Positions 21,709 to 33,789 of a stretch of DNA of 64,000 nt are shown here, in pieces. The stretch covers positions 50,722,073-50,786,072 of the forward strand of contig CP136064.1 of assembly GCA_032622095.1 (NCBI GenBank). Reading direction: 5' to 3'. The DNA comes from Siphonodentalium dalli. Lineage: Eukaryota > Mollusca > Scaphopoda > Gadilida > Siphonodentaliidae. The translations under genes and the position numbers were made by a program. Numbering within the stretch: position 1 is the stretch's first letter; each line of letters opens with the position of its first letter. Below the pieces are notes generated by a model. It made no database searches, was not told where the DNA came from, and saw nothing but the letters and a program-made list of their open reading frames with translations.

Positions 21709-22953
21709 AATGTTGGCTGCTTTATTAAATTGTTATGTATTTTATATGCCGACGATACAGTTCTATTTTCTGACGACGAAGATAATATGCATAGGGCTCT
21801 CCTCGCCTTTGCCGATTATGCAGAAGCTTGGAAACTTCAAGTCAATACAAATAAGGCCAAATTAATGATTTTCACGAAGAAGTGGTCAAAAAATCTTCCC
21901 ACATTCATGTATAGAGGCTGTGTTCTAGAAATAGTTAAAGAATTCACTTATTTAGGGGTTAAATTATTTTATAATGGTCGCTTCTGCCAGAACATAAAGA
22001 AAACGGTTAATTCTGCAACGAGAGCCATGTACGGACTGCTTAATAAGGTCCGAAAACTAAACTTACCCATTGATATTATGCTTGATTTATTCGATAAGAT
22101 GATTTTACCTATTTTACTGTATGGGAGTGAGATATGGTGTTTTGAACGTATTCAAAGTGTAGAGACACTACATCTAAAATTTTGTAAGATGGTTGCGTCC
22201 ATCAAAATGAGTACCCCCAATTACATAGTTTATGCAGAATTCGCACGACACCCCGTCTCTATAGAAATAACATGCCGAGCTCTGACATATTAGTCAAAGC
22301 TCGTATCGAGTAACGGCTCTGAGCTAGCTAAGAATATTTATACCTTAATTTATCAGACTCATGAGATGAACTCACAGACAGCAGACAAAAATAACTCCAA
22401 ATGGTTATGTTTTGTCAAAAATGCTCTTTATGATTTGAAATTGCAATCAAAGTGGATCACCCAGACGGGCCTGACCGCTACTGAACTGAGAAATTCAAAA
22501 ACTGTTCTCAAACAACGTCATTGGGACGCACTACTCGTTGACATAAACACATCTGCTTCATCGAGGGCCCAATTTTATAGTTTTATTAAAACTGACTACG
22601 GTTACCCAAATTACTTGAAGATTTTGCCGTCTAATCTATCGATATACCTCTTGAAGCTCAGAACTGCAAATCATAAACTGCATATAGAGTGCGCAAGATG
22701 GAAGAAATCTCAGAATGATAATGACAATAGGCTATGCACCATATGTGGAGAATATTTAGATGACGAATACCATTTAGTTATTATATGCAGTCATTTGGAT
22801 GAAATCCGAAAACAATATATCCCTGAGTACTTTTGGAAGAACCCTACGAGAGAGAAATTCCATGGTCTCCTATCTCTTCAAAATATAAGCCTCATAAAAA
22901 GACTATGCATATTCCTAAGGTGTGCCTTTAAGAAGGTGTCTTATACTATATAA
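21703..22953 (+). pseudogene. LINE RT C-terminal half with zinc-finger-like tail
   Basis: Two long plus frames, 21703-22293 and 22366-22953, carry the RT from the catalytic motif onward. LYADDTVLFSDD lies at about 21735-21770, FTYLGVKLFYNG at about 21940-21975, and LPILLYGSEIWCFE at about 22100-22145. A C-terminal CTICGEYLDDEYHLVIICSH at 22736-22795 has the Cys/Cys/His/Cys spacing of the LINE C-terminal finger. A stop and about 70 bases separate the frames. The 3' UTR runs to about 23158 and ends AATAAATCAAATCAA. Upstream motifs are missing, so the element is 5'-truncated. Long open frames make this the youngest-looking LINE in the window. Confidence 0.92.
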
Positions 22954-23158
22954 TCGAAATCATTTATTGTTATGGGTGAACACATGTAATTATCATACTT
23001 GTTAAGTTTATCGCCTATTATTGTGTAATCTAATTTAATTACTGCTGTGTATATGAAATGAACAATGATTAATGTGATATTCAAAGTTGTGTACATAGTG
23101 TATATATGTTTTGCTTGTTTAACTGTTATGTGACTTGTGCAATAAATCAAATCAATTT

Positions 23159-23744
23159 ACTTACTGTTTCAACCTCAAACACAAGTCTGGTGTTCGTACA
23201 TCGTTTCGGAAAAGTAGACAGCGGGTTATGATTTTCATCATTAATATTAGACTTGGCAATGAAGTTCTTGTTCATAATATTGCTTTTTATATGTCGAGTG
23301 TGGTATATTTTTTTCCACGTTTCTTGTTTAGCAGGTATTGCATTATTCGTCAAAAGTCTCAAGTGTTAAATGCTTATCATATTCGTTTTCTTCATTTTCT
23401 TCAAATTTGATTTTCGCGTGTTTCTTGATATTTTTTTTTTACTTTGTTTCTCGTGTTTTTGTATTGTTCCCATGTATTCATGGTTTTCCTATATCGATCA
23501 CATTTTCGTATTTCAAAACGTGCATGCATATATACACAGTTTTAATCATATATATTGATTTATGGGTCAATTACAATCACTTATTTGTGTGTAAAAGGCG
23601 TGAGTTAAAACTTGTTATGCGACTGATGGACCCGCCATCACTCAGACCTATACGTATCTGTAAAATTACATACTCATCTGTTCATAATTAGATGCTTCAA
23701 ACCACTGAAACCAGCCATGTTAGTATAAATCAGGTCGTTTGTTG
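23159..23744. other. No gene recognised
   Basis: T-rich plus-strand sequence after the LINE. The 117-codon frame (23338-23691) is Phe/Ser/Leu-rich, follows base composition, and matches no family I know. Confidence 0.5.
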
Positions 23745-23816
23745 AACTTATTATCTGAACATTTCCCAGGGGTACTACTCGTCAATGAGTATTTAGTAAA
23801 GAAAGGGTGAATCCAT
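23745..23816. mobile_element. Right-end fragment of the TTAA/CCCTTTC element family
   Basis: GTTGAACTTATTATCT, ACTACTCGTCAATGAGTA and TTTAGTAAAGAAAGGG appear in the same order as the right end of the TTAA element found in each macrosatellite unit (for example 42745-42806). The expected TTAA after AAAGGG reads TGAA here. The left end is not found. Confidence 0.65.
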
Positions 23817-24179
23817 CGCAATCGGTAATAGAAACAACTGTACAGCATAAAACAAATCGGAGGAAATGGAATATATACGATATGTGTTCAAACGAATAGA
23901 ATAAAAGTGTTCCCGTTTCATGTCAATATCTCTATAGGATTTTGTGTCAGTGATTTAATAAAGTTACAACATAATTTACTTATAGCGTGTTGGAGATATC
24001 GGCCAACTTAGTGCACCATCCTGGTTAACGTTAACTTTATCTCAGTCATAAGTATCATTATCAATGAGAACGCAACGTCCGCCTCTGAGAAAAGTTCATT
24101 CAGCCGAGAAGAGCGTTTCATGTCACGTGGTGCGTCTCACACCAAGCTATCAAATTTGATTTTGGTCACCTTACTCATA
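23817..24179. other. No gene recognised
   Basis: Unremarkable sequence between two element fragments. Confidence 0.45.
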
Positions 24180-25597
24180 TTTAAAGGCACGGGCGGCGTT
24201 CGTTGCAGAAATATTCATATTTGTTCAAATCGCCACCAACAGAAGGAATATTAAAATATATATAGTTTTGTTCATATGCCAAACATGTGTAATTACGTGC
24301 GCTCGCGCAACAGTATGGCGATCAGACAGATTCGTAGGTTGGTGTCACCCTACTCCTTTTCACTCCATGACGTCACCAAAAACGACGTAAAACCTCGTGG
24401 CGTTCTGACATTTTTACTGTGCCGCGTTTTTGCTATGTTTATTTTATGTGTTGTTTTCGATTATTTGTTTGTCGCCGATATCGCCATTTGTCGGGATTCC
24501 CTGTTTCTATATTTAAAACTGGCATGGTCGTAGTGAGCCTCGATTTCGATTTTTTCTCCCAGGTCAAAATACGTCAAAGTTATGACAAAAATAGATCGAC
24601 CTACATTTTCTCCACATAACACTATATCAAAGAGTCTGTAGACTCCTTCGGGACCTACATAGACTCCTTCATTTGGGTATTTTTACTTATAATTGGGAAG
24701 TTTTATCATTTTTGGTTCGTGCGAAGACCTCTTTTTATCGTGCGGGAAAAGAGAGACATTGACACAAACACCGTTTGAAGAGTTTATTATTACATAAAAT
24801 GATCGTTATTGATTAATTATTGATATTTATTGTTGCATATTGGCTGCCATCAATATTTACACAAATGGTATTAATTATTTCTTATAATTGCTCCTTTGGT
24901 CAACTTTGACTATCGGAAAATCAAAATCAAAATATGCCGCTGAAAAAAATGTAATCGATATTAAAGTCTCATCCTTTCGGCAAAAAACATGGAATTGGTT
25001 ATAATTACTTAAATGATTAATATAGTAATTTGCCTTTTATCTGTGATGAAATGAGAAATGGTAATTGTCTTTTTTTGCTAACATTAAATTAAATAAAATA
25101 AATTAAGTAAAATACAGTGATTTTTTTTTATAATTATTGTTTATTACATTTTTGCGCACGTTGGCATCTCTCTGAGTGCATTCTAGTTAGTATATTGTCG
25201 TCACGACGTACGATGGTGTACGTAAACAAGAGCCTGCTCGTGTTACAGAAGTTTTGCTTCTGTTTACATAACACAGCGCAATTATATTGGTTAATCACAA
25301 ACAAATGATATAAACGCTCTTTATTATTTCCATATCAGGAAAACATCAACAAATAACGCTCTTTATGTTTACCATATCCCGATCTAAACAAACGCCAGAT
25401 TCCGTAACGTTTTTTGCTTTTGTTTACTTAACAAAGGAAAAACATTTGACAATAACATACTGTTTATGCCATATTTCTGATTGGTATAAGAACAAGGTCC
25501 ATCTATATTTTACTATTATTTCTGTTTATTGTGGTTTTTGACGGAGGTGAATATTTTAACAGCATACCCACCGCCAACGCCACCCGTAACTTTAAAT
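24180..25597 (+). mobile_element. GGCACGGGCGGCGTT TIR element, long copy
   Basis: The left end TTTAAAGGCACGGGCGGCGT (24180) and right end CCGCCAACGCCACCCGT..TTTAAA (to 25597) are inverted. The first ~110 bp and the last ~410 bp match the short copy at 27104-27632. About 900 bp in the middle (24290-25185) are absent from it. The long middle could be remains of a fuller parent element or a later insertion. It contains an 85-codon frame and a 66-codon frame but no transposase motif that I recognise. Confidence 0.75.
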
Positions 25598-25805
25598 TCA
25601 CACAGTATAATCTGTTTGTTTTGTTCAGTTATAATTTCGCGCACCAAGGTCCTTCTTGTATCTGATGACAATTTAAGTTTGTCAATCCAAATTAATCGCT
25701 CACGAAGGTATCTGTGAACGCGTGTAGATTAAAGACCATCGTTACAAAATGTACATCAATCAGTTCATTAGTTAGTGACGAAGATAGGTGTTCATGATGC
25801 TTCAA

Positions 25806-26273
25806 ATATGTGACCCGCCATATCAAATCCAGTCGTAAGTCGGGATTTTTTTACCCTGTGCCAATGCATTATCTTATATATGCGAGTCGACCATAGGTCG
25901 CCTCGCATATATAAGAGAATGCATTGGTCTAACAATTTTTTACAATTTTAATAATTTTTTCTTGTATTCTTTAATTTTTTTTTATAATTTTACCCATACA
26001 GAGCCCCACACAAACATGAGCAGACGACACTCTTCTATATGCTTCTATATATGTGTGGGGCTCCCTGCAGGGTACTGGATGTTTTTTTATTTTATGTCCT
26101 AAAAAATGTAAGAAACATTTATTTTTTAAAAATGATAAAAAAATGTTAGGCCAATGCATTCTCTTATATATGCGAGGCGACCTATGGTCGACTCGCATAT
26201 ATAAGAGAATGCATTGGCACAGGGTAAAACAAATCCCGACTTACGACTGGATTTGATATGGCGGGTCACATAT
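25806..26273. mobile_element. GTGACCCGCC TIR element carrying the double-hairpin cassette
   Basis: Terminal inverted repeats of about 48 bp start ATATGTGACCCGCCATATC and run through TCCAGTCGTAAGTCGGGATT. Both ends then meet the CCCTGTGCCAATGCATTCTC hairpins (25854-25928 and 26151-26224), the same cassette used in the TTAA family. The middle holds a third, looser hairpin (GAGCCCCACACA...TGTGTGGGGCTC, 26000-26064). ATAT abuts GTGACC at both ends and could be the target duplication. It is non-autonomous. Confidence 0.85.
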
Positions 26274-27103
26274 CATTTGCATGGTTACCCAACATTTATA
26301 TGATATCGATCGGAGTAAAAACCACAACCTTGTAAATTAACACCAAGCTGCGTTTATCGCATTACAATTAACTGAGGCTATGACTACGACCACGGTGTCA
26401 CTTCTGGGTTGTGGATTAGGAGACCAGCTTTTCTGCAACTTCAGTCTGGTATATATGTGAATAGTTCTAATATCAAACTCGTGTTCCATATCGAAGAGTT
26501 TACTATTATTTATCATTTTGCATTCAACTGTTGTTGAGATTGACTGCCCACAAGAAAATATAATTGTCCATTCAGTCCATATTACTTTTTGTAATATGTA
26601 AGGCTCCCATTGCGCGAATTTAAATACGAGTAAGTTATGATAAACCGCTATTGGCTACACTCACCTCTATCACCTGGGCTAAAATGGCCAATCAGTCACG
26701 ATACCAAAAAAAGACGCATGCACGGATCTGTAGCTGCTTATATGATGGTGTCTGGCTACAATCTTGATGGCTTTCAGAGAGCTGGAAATATAACAACCAT
26801 TGCAAGTTATGAATGAATATTAATGCAATACCTGCATGTATGTGTACTTAATGATAAATGTCTTGATAGCATGTATCGGTACAGTTCTGACTAAAATCAG
26901 AGTCAAACGGATCCGCATTACTGATACGGAGCCGTTTGAGTCTAATTAATCAGAACTGGTATCGGTAATGAGAAATGAAATAACTGAATTGAATTGAAAA
27001 CTGATAACTTATTGTTATATATGCGCATGAAACAGTTTACACATCAGAACACATTTTTTCCCCGAATATCTCCGTTATTTAGTCAATATAACGACCCCTT
27101 CGA
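26274..27103. other. No gene; contains one hairpin
   Basis: AT-rich sequence. The only structure seen is the palindrome at 26881-26960, listed separately. Confidence 0.5.
26881..26960. repeat. Hairpin, ~38-bp arms
   Basis: CAGTTCTGA, GACTCAAACGG/CCGTTTGAGTC-type pairing and CGGATCCGCATTACTGATAC-type centre form an 80-bp palindrome with a few mismatches. Confidence 0.85.
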
Positions 27104-27632
27104 TTAAAGGCACGGGCGGCGTTCGTTGCAGAAATATTCATATTTGTTAAAATCGCCATCAACGGAAGGAATATTAAAATATATATAGTTTTGTTCATAT
27201 GCCAAACATAATCAGCGCGTAAATAGTATATTGTCGTCAAGACGTATACGACGGTGTACGTAAACAAGAACTTTCTCGTGTTACAGAAGTTTTGCTTCTG
27301 TTTACATAACACAGCGCAATTATATTGGTTAATCACACACACATGATACAAACGCTCTTTGTTATTTCCATATCAGGAAAACAGTAACAAATAACGCTCT
27401 TTATGTTTGCCATATCAGTATCTAAACAAAAGCCAGGTTCTGTAACGTTTTTTGCTTTGTTTACAAAACAAAGGAAAAACATTTGACAACAACATACTGT
27501 TTATGCCATATTTCTGATGGATATAAGAACAAAGTATGTCAATATTTTACTATTATTTCTGTTTATGGCGGTTTTAGACGGAGCTGAATATTTAAGCACA
27601 TACCCACCGCCAACGCCGCCCGTATATTTAAA
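27104..27632 (+). mobile_element. GGCACGGGCGGCGTT TIR element, short complete copy
   Basis: 529 bp with both ends: TTAAAGGCACGGGCGGCGTT at the left and ACCGCCAACGCCGCCCGTAT..TTTAAA at the right. The interior has GTCGTCAAGACGTA, the double AACGCTCTTTRTT words about 40 bp apart, and CATATTTCTGAT. No coding capacity is evident. The 90-codon minus frame is not conserved in the other copies. This is the reference copy for the family in this window. Confidence 0.88.
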
Positions 27633-28988
27633 TCAGGATAATCGTTTTGAAATAAAATCTCGTGTCACGCAGATTGAATATTGATAGCTATCTAATCTTG
27701 AACCCCGATTTGGTATTGTTTTATATCTAATCCATCATAGGCGTATTGGCTGGTCAAGCATAACTAAATTACTGGATACAAGTTTCTCCACCACATGCAT
27801 TGAGAGTGATAGTCCATCGTTGTTTGACGGATGGACGGACAAACTAACCCTTTCAAATACGCCCCTTAAGCTTATTACTACCATAAGAGTCAGATATAAC
27901 CTCATTCTATATCCATATTATGTTATAGATGTATGCTGTATATGGATTGACACCAATCTGAATGTTTGAAATCAGTCTATATGTTTAATATTAAATACAT
28001 ATTTTTGATTGAAATTCAAATTGCGTACTTGACAACTTAATACCAACTAATCCTTAAAATTCGCATGCTGTACAACAATAGAGCGAGACATATACCCCAC
28101 GCACCCCAAACATACCCCCATAACAATATAACGCTCTGTGTTCTGAAATGCAAAGTAAAATGTCAGCACCGTGAGACTAACAATGTTTATTCATCGCATA
28201 CTGTACCATATCACATCTTTAGACAGTGAAAGACATCGATATTGTGTGTCGAAAAATACATTTTTAGGACTTTGCCTTCATTTGACCTTCATGTGACCTG
28301 TCAATGTCAATTTAGAATTTACAACATACCTAGTTAGAAAATATAATTTCTAATTATGTATAACACAGAATGTACAGCGAACTCATTTTGAGGATCTATA
28401 ATCTATAATAGTTCCCTGACTAAATTTGAATAAACGGATAGTTTCTAGTATGCTTAATTTTTGCAAGTATGTTTCCTCTCTGAAATAGGATTTTATTTCC
28501 CGATAGGACTTATACTTAGTGGACGAATGTAGGTAACTATATATATATATAGTCAGTCCTGAATATATAAGTCTTCCAACTGCTATTTTATAGTGACATT
28601 AAATAGTTTTGAGGATTCCGCATGATTCTTATCCCACACGACAATCAAGCCAAGTTAATTTAATCCTCATGACTGTATCCTGTGGACTGTCCTTTGGGCT
28701 TTGTTGATGTCACACTATGTAAGCGAGAACCTGTGTTCTGACGCACAGGTTCTCGCGCGTGTATGTATACGTACGTGTGGTTAAATTGTGATTATAAACA
28801 TCTTCGTTCACAGACTTTTTCGCACAATATTTAAGATAACAGGTGACCAGGAACCCCTCGCGATATGCTTCTGATTTGTCGTGCGAAACTTCGCAGCATG
28901 AATACGTTATGTGTCGCGTTAAATTGGACGAGAAGTTATTTTTTTTAGAACATATATTCAAAGAGGCGGCGTTTGGAAACGAAGACGC
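27633..28988. other. No gene recognised
   Basis: 1.35 kb without a recognisable frame. A (TA)n run lies near 28540-28552 and a short hairpin at 28723-28757. Confidence 0.5.
28723..28757. repeat. Short hairpin
   Basis: GCGAGAACCTGTG pairs with CACAGGTTCTCGC around TTCTGACG. It has the shape of a small stem-loop. A bacterial-type terminator reading would be out of place here. Confidence 0.8.
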
Positions 28989-30514
28989 CTAACCCTTGGA
29001 ACAAACGTCGCACTACCGACGAATTGAATTCAATTATTTGAATTAGATTCGTCGGTAGTGCGACGTTTGTTGCAAATAAATGCGAGTAGACGCACTACCG
29101 ACGAAGAATGCGTGTGGTCAACACGAATTTAATTGCTGATGCATGCGTCTGAGATCCGTGTTTGAAACAAACGTCGCATCACCGTCGACTCGAATTTAAT
29201 TCGGAGACATGCAAACGAGCTGCATAATGATATGCTAATGAGGGAATTTCAATTGAAACTGGAAAACACCAACGAGCACAGCTGACGAGCATGACGTAAT
29301 TTGGTGGTATTTGAATTCGAGTCGACGAAAGTGCGACGTTTGTTTCAAATTAAATGCGAGTAGACGCACTAAATAAATATCTATTCCGGTTGGATATACA
29401 CGCTATACTGTGCATGGACGTGTGCAAATTTAACATCAACGATGGGTTGAAATTGTTCTTGTAATTTTATTTTCCAGCAATGAATTATTGGGGAATTTGT
29501 TGTTTTTAGACCAACATTTGCATATTTTCCTACTTTTGGTCCAACATTTTGACTGAAATGGCCTGTGTCATGGTCCCTCATGACCCCCGTGGCCAGCCAA
29601 AAAAACTGCTAATTATTTTCCTATGCTTCTGTTCAAAATTATGAACTTAAATGGTCATCAGTTGACAATTTTCCAACCTTCGTGGGGGTGTCAGGTTGGA
29701 AATTGTCAGCACTTGGAAAGCTTGAGGCCAGTCTAATGCTATATAGCTTTTTGCGGTTTTCATGTTCAAAGTTTTCTCTCACTGTGACAAACTATGATTT
29801 TCAGGTTCAGATCTCTGATTTCTCTTCTACTGGCAGAACCATGGTCCGCCCAGTGCACGATCGCAAGTCTACTGATCCATTCAGAATAGGCTATTATCCA
29901 GGCATGTGCAGAAGGAACAGCCAAGGGTGTGCAAATTGAATTACGCAAATTTATTAGCCCCCCCCCCCAACCGGGACCCTATAACCGTACGTCCCTGCCC
30001 GCCATGGTTATTTTACCACGTGGTTTTAGATAGGCATACTGACGCAATATATAGTGATATAGCGCGTTGACCTCAACTTGCTATTAAATTGTTAAAACGG
30101 TACAACGTTTTCGTATAAAAATAAACTGGACCTGATTTCTTTCAGACAAGTTCAAAGCAAAATACCACCTAAAGAATCATGTCCGACCTAAAATATGTAA
30201 CAAATACCTACGAAATAGCGATATAAAACCAATAATTTCCACTCCTCATAATAGTAACATTAATTTCGTCGCTTGGAAGTCAAAAGCCACATTTTCTCAC
30301 TAAATTTTACGTTTTAGAATTGATATAAAACTTCCTATTTTAGCCGTTTTGACGAAAACCCTTATGAACGATTTATGCCATTTTAAGAAATCATTTAGAT
30401 TCGTCTTGAATTAAATGCGACGTTTGTTTCAACAGACGAATTATGAATTAAACTCGAGTCTAATTCTAATTGAATTAGATTCGTCGGTAGTGCGACGTTT
30501 GTTCCAAGGGTTAA
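28989..30514. mobile_element. 1.5-kb TTAA (piggyBac-like) element, family 2
   Basis: Terminal inverted repeats start CCCTTGGAACAAACGTCGC and continue ACTACCGACGAAT. They are preceded by CTAA (a mutated TTAA) on the left and followed by TTAA (30511-30514) on the right. Sub-terminal copies of the ACAAACGTCGCA motif recur in alternating orientation at about 29060, 29170, 29335 and 30420, giving nested hairpins at both ends. The middle (29400-30400) has no transposase. It holds an 85-codon plus frame, a poly-C run at 29961 and a small hairpin at 29658-29710. Confidence 0.82.
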
Positions 30515-30667
30515 GTTTTCTGAATAACTTTATATCTTCTTTCCAAATACACAATGATACACTTGATAAGCCTTCATGTTTAACAAAACATGACTCGAAG
30601 TAAGATACCCCAACATTTTCGACTCTCAATCCACGAACACCGGTGTGAGAAAATAATCACCGAACAT

Positions 30668-31204
30668 GAGATACATGTAACGGTTCCTCATCATGAGATA
30701 CATGTAACGGTTCCTCATCATGAGATACATGTAACGGTTCCTCATCATGAGATACATGTAACGGTTCCTCATCATGAGATACATGTAACGGTTCCTCATC
30801 ATGAGATACATGTAACGGTTCCTCATCATGAGATACATGTAACGGTTCCTCATCATGAGATACATGTAACGGTTCCTCATCATGAGATACATGTAACGGT
30901 TCCTCATCATCAGATACATGTAACGGTTCCTCATCATGAGATACATGTAACGGTTCCTCATCATGAGATACATGTAACGGTTCCTCATCATGAGATACAT
31001 GTAACGGTTCCTCATCATGAGATACATGTAACGGTTCCTCATCATGAGATACATGTAACGGTTCCTCGTCATGAGATACATTTAACGGTTCCTCATCATG
31101 AGATACATGTAACGGTTCCTCATCATGAGATACATGTAACGGTTCCTCATCATGAGATACATGTAACGGTTCCTCATCATGAGATACATGTAACGGTTCC
31201 TCAT
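30668..31204. repeat. 27-bp minisatellite, 20 copies
   Basis: The unit is GAGATACATGTAACGG plus TTCCTCATCAT. It repeats 20 times (the last lacks 3 bases) with only about three substitutions in 537 bp (near 30911, 31068, 31083). Because 27 is a multiple of 3 and the unit lacks stops in three of six frames, three long frames cross it. They are plus 30590-31210 (repeat HEIHVTVPH), minus 31244-30657 (repeat DEEPLHVSH) and minus 31081-30626 (repeat MMRNRYMYL). None has flanking homology, so coding is unproven. Confidence 0.97.
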
Positions 31205-33356
31205 CTTTAAGTTCTCGGTCTGTTCTTGTCGTTCGGATCGTCAATTACAGATCACATTAAACATTCGAAAACACCAACATACGTGGCATTGGCAGGGAAC
31301 AAATACATGTTGAAAATCCATTTAATTTTCTTAGCAGATATACATACACTTTTGCATATAACTGTACATATGATGACTCATGTTCCATACTGATAAGACT
31401 GCTAAATATTTACATTGTGCGTTACACTAAATCCTGTTTGGTGATTGGTCAACTGCCGGTTAGGATATGCGTTTTATATTCCAAACGAAACACACCACAC
31501 CACGAACCGATGCCAGACATTGTTCACAAGAAAACCAATGTCAGAAATGGTAACGCGCTCAAGATCATATATTGTATACCCATGATTGTAATTATAGAAT
31601 ATATAATATCTGGTTTTGCGAATGACCAACTCAGAATTCCGTTAAATTAACAATAACAACCAGCACCTAATTAACGAACCGGCGGCCGACTCGGCCGTCT
31701 CCGACGACAACCCCCAGTGGGCAATGTCTATAAAAGTTGAAATATAAGACTTACAAATTATCTTTTTCATTTCTTTTATTTTTAATTGGCATAGCTTATC
31801 ACAAACCAAAAATCCACATTATTGACATAATAATGTTAACGACAATAAACGAAATTGAAATTCCCAACTACACCTTTTACCGGACTCGGCCTCCGGTCGC
31901 AGTTCGACTTTTAACCCTCACAAAAATTCCCATTCTATAAATAAAACACCCATGCGCCCAGGCGAAACAAGAATCTCTACATTAGTATACACGCGGAGCG
32001 CGCGTAACTAAATGCGGTAGATGTATATATTATAACTGGGCGTGTTTTTTTAGTGTCCGGTCATAGACTAATCGACCGATATTCACAGATAGAATATTGG
32101 GCTAACTTAAAGTGCTGCATGTTATACTATCCAAAACAGCATATATATTTCAGATAATAAAAATTCAGCTCAGTTTGTAGAAATTACTAAGGAAAAGCCC
32201 TTCAATAAAAGCACACTCAAAATGTATTTCTTAATTCATTCATATTTGTATATACTCAAATATATGCTGTGTGATATAGCTGCTCTCAAGCATGTGTGAG
32301 CAATGCAATATATAGTGCATGTGAGATGATACTTCTTATCTTTTAAATGTAATAAAAGCTTAGACTCTTGTCAATAAGGGTGGCATTCTGAAGAAACGAA
32401 CACCAACAAAGAAACTCGATATCTGCGCTGACACGGCAAATATTTCAAGAGCCTCAGTCGGGATCAGTGACATAAATTCTGGCCGATGTGTGATTTCAAT
32501 TGAATCGTAACACGTATGGACTATGCATGGCATCGATCACGCTTTGTTAACATCTTTAAAAAACCATGAACACCCAAGACGTTTCACTCCAATGGTTTCC
32601 TCCATGAGAAATCGACCAATCGATCACGGCGGAATCTACTCTGCTGTATGATATGCTAAAATTAAAAGGTTCCACTTAAGTTATTGTCTGTCGATATTTA
32701 AACAAAGAATAGCACGTGATAATTTAAGGTCTAGTGTGTGAAACTGCAACATTGTATAGCATCAAAATAAGCCCCTTCTCCTCGTACGTCTGAATTGCCC
32801 TTTCTTACGTGACTATACGTGAATGGATATTAAGGTCCCGGTGGCTCATTGCGCTCGATCAGATCTCAACAAGAGGCGAATTTGTGATAAACGCACGCCA
32901 AGATCAGTTGTTGTTGAGGTGCCGACGTGTTTTTGTGCTTATGTTTCAGATGGATTGTACTGCAAGGTCTATTATTTTCAATGGAAGGGGAATGACTATA
33001 TATTAGTTTGAATTATGGTGCATTCTGGGAGCGAAACGGGGAAAATGTTTCTATGATCTCAGCTATTTTCTATTACTCTATGGGCACCTTCTGAGACACA
33101 GACGTTCCAAATGGCGATGAATTATAGTATTTTAATCATATGTCACATGTACGTAATAAATTGCTTTTTAAAACCGTATATCAAGGCACTATAAACATAT
33201 ATATAATTAAATGGCCTTTAATAACAGCTGTTACTGTTTCGAGACGTGGAACATTCATAAATATCAAACAAATGAGAGTGTTTTGGACTAGCTGGCAATG
33301 TTTATGATACAATCATAACTAGGACACCTCCAGTCAGATAATAAAACCTGCATCGT
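31205..33356. other. No gene recognised
   Basis: 2.1 kb of AT-rich sequence. The block around 31420-31450 (GTTACACTAAATC, GATTGGTCAACTGCC) recurs at 33421-33455. ATATTGGGCT.ACTTAA at 32093 recurs at 33677. The two regions may be old copies of one dispersed repeat. No recognisable protein. Confidence 0.5.
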
Positions 33357-33520
33357 GATCGGCGATTCGACCCGTTTCATATCACAAGAGAGCACAGACC
33401 CCCAATAACACACATACCGTGTTACACTAAATCGTTGGCGATTGGTCAACTGCCAATTGGGCCACCCGCTTCATATCCCAATAGAGCACATACCCCCCCC
33501 CCCAATAACACACAGACCGT
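33357..33520. repeat. Imperfect direct repeat, two units ~95-100 bp apart
   Basis: CGTTTCATATCACAAGAGAG followed by ACCCCCAATAACACACATACCG is repeated as CGCTTCATATCCCAATAGAG followed by a longer C run and CAATAACACACAGACCG. The second unit has an expanded poly-C. Confidence 0.7.
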
Positions 33521-33789
33521 AACTCGAACACGGCGTCACAAATTGTTGACTTACTCCGACCAAAAAGCGGTCAGCAAAATAATTGGGGGTGCTTTACAAA
33601 GTTCAACCGAATTGCATCTGAAGCGAGTTATTTATAACGATCACGTTATTGTTTCTATGTGGTTGGGAATCTTATATTGGGCTGACTTAATGTACTGCGT
33701 GGGCTAGTCTCAAATTCTCGGCAGATTTTGTGAAAATAAATAAGCTTTTTACGGAAATAATTCATCAAAATGCTACATAAATATAATAA

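Noticed and set aside
28723-28757. Rho-independent terminator
   Set aside because: The stem-loop has no bacterial gene context and the organism is clearly eukaryotic.
30590-31244. Repetitive protein gene on either strand
   Set aside because: Openness follows from a 27-bp unit without stops in three frames. There is no conserved non-repeat domain, signal or splice context, so I list it only as a minisatellite.
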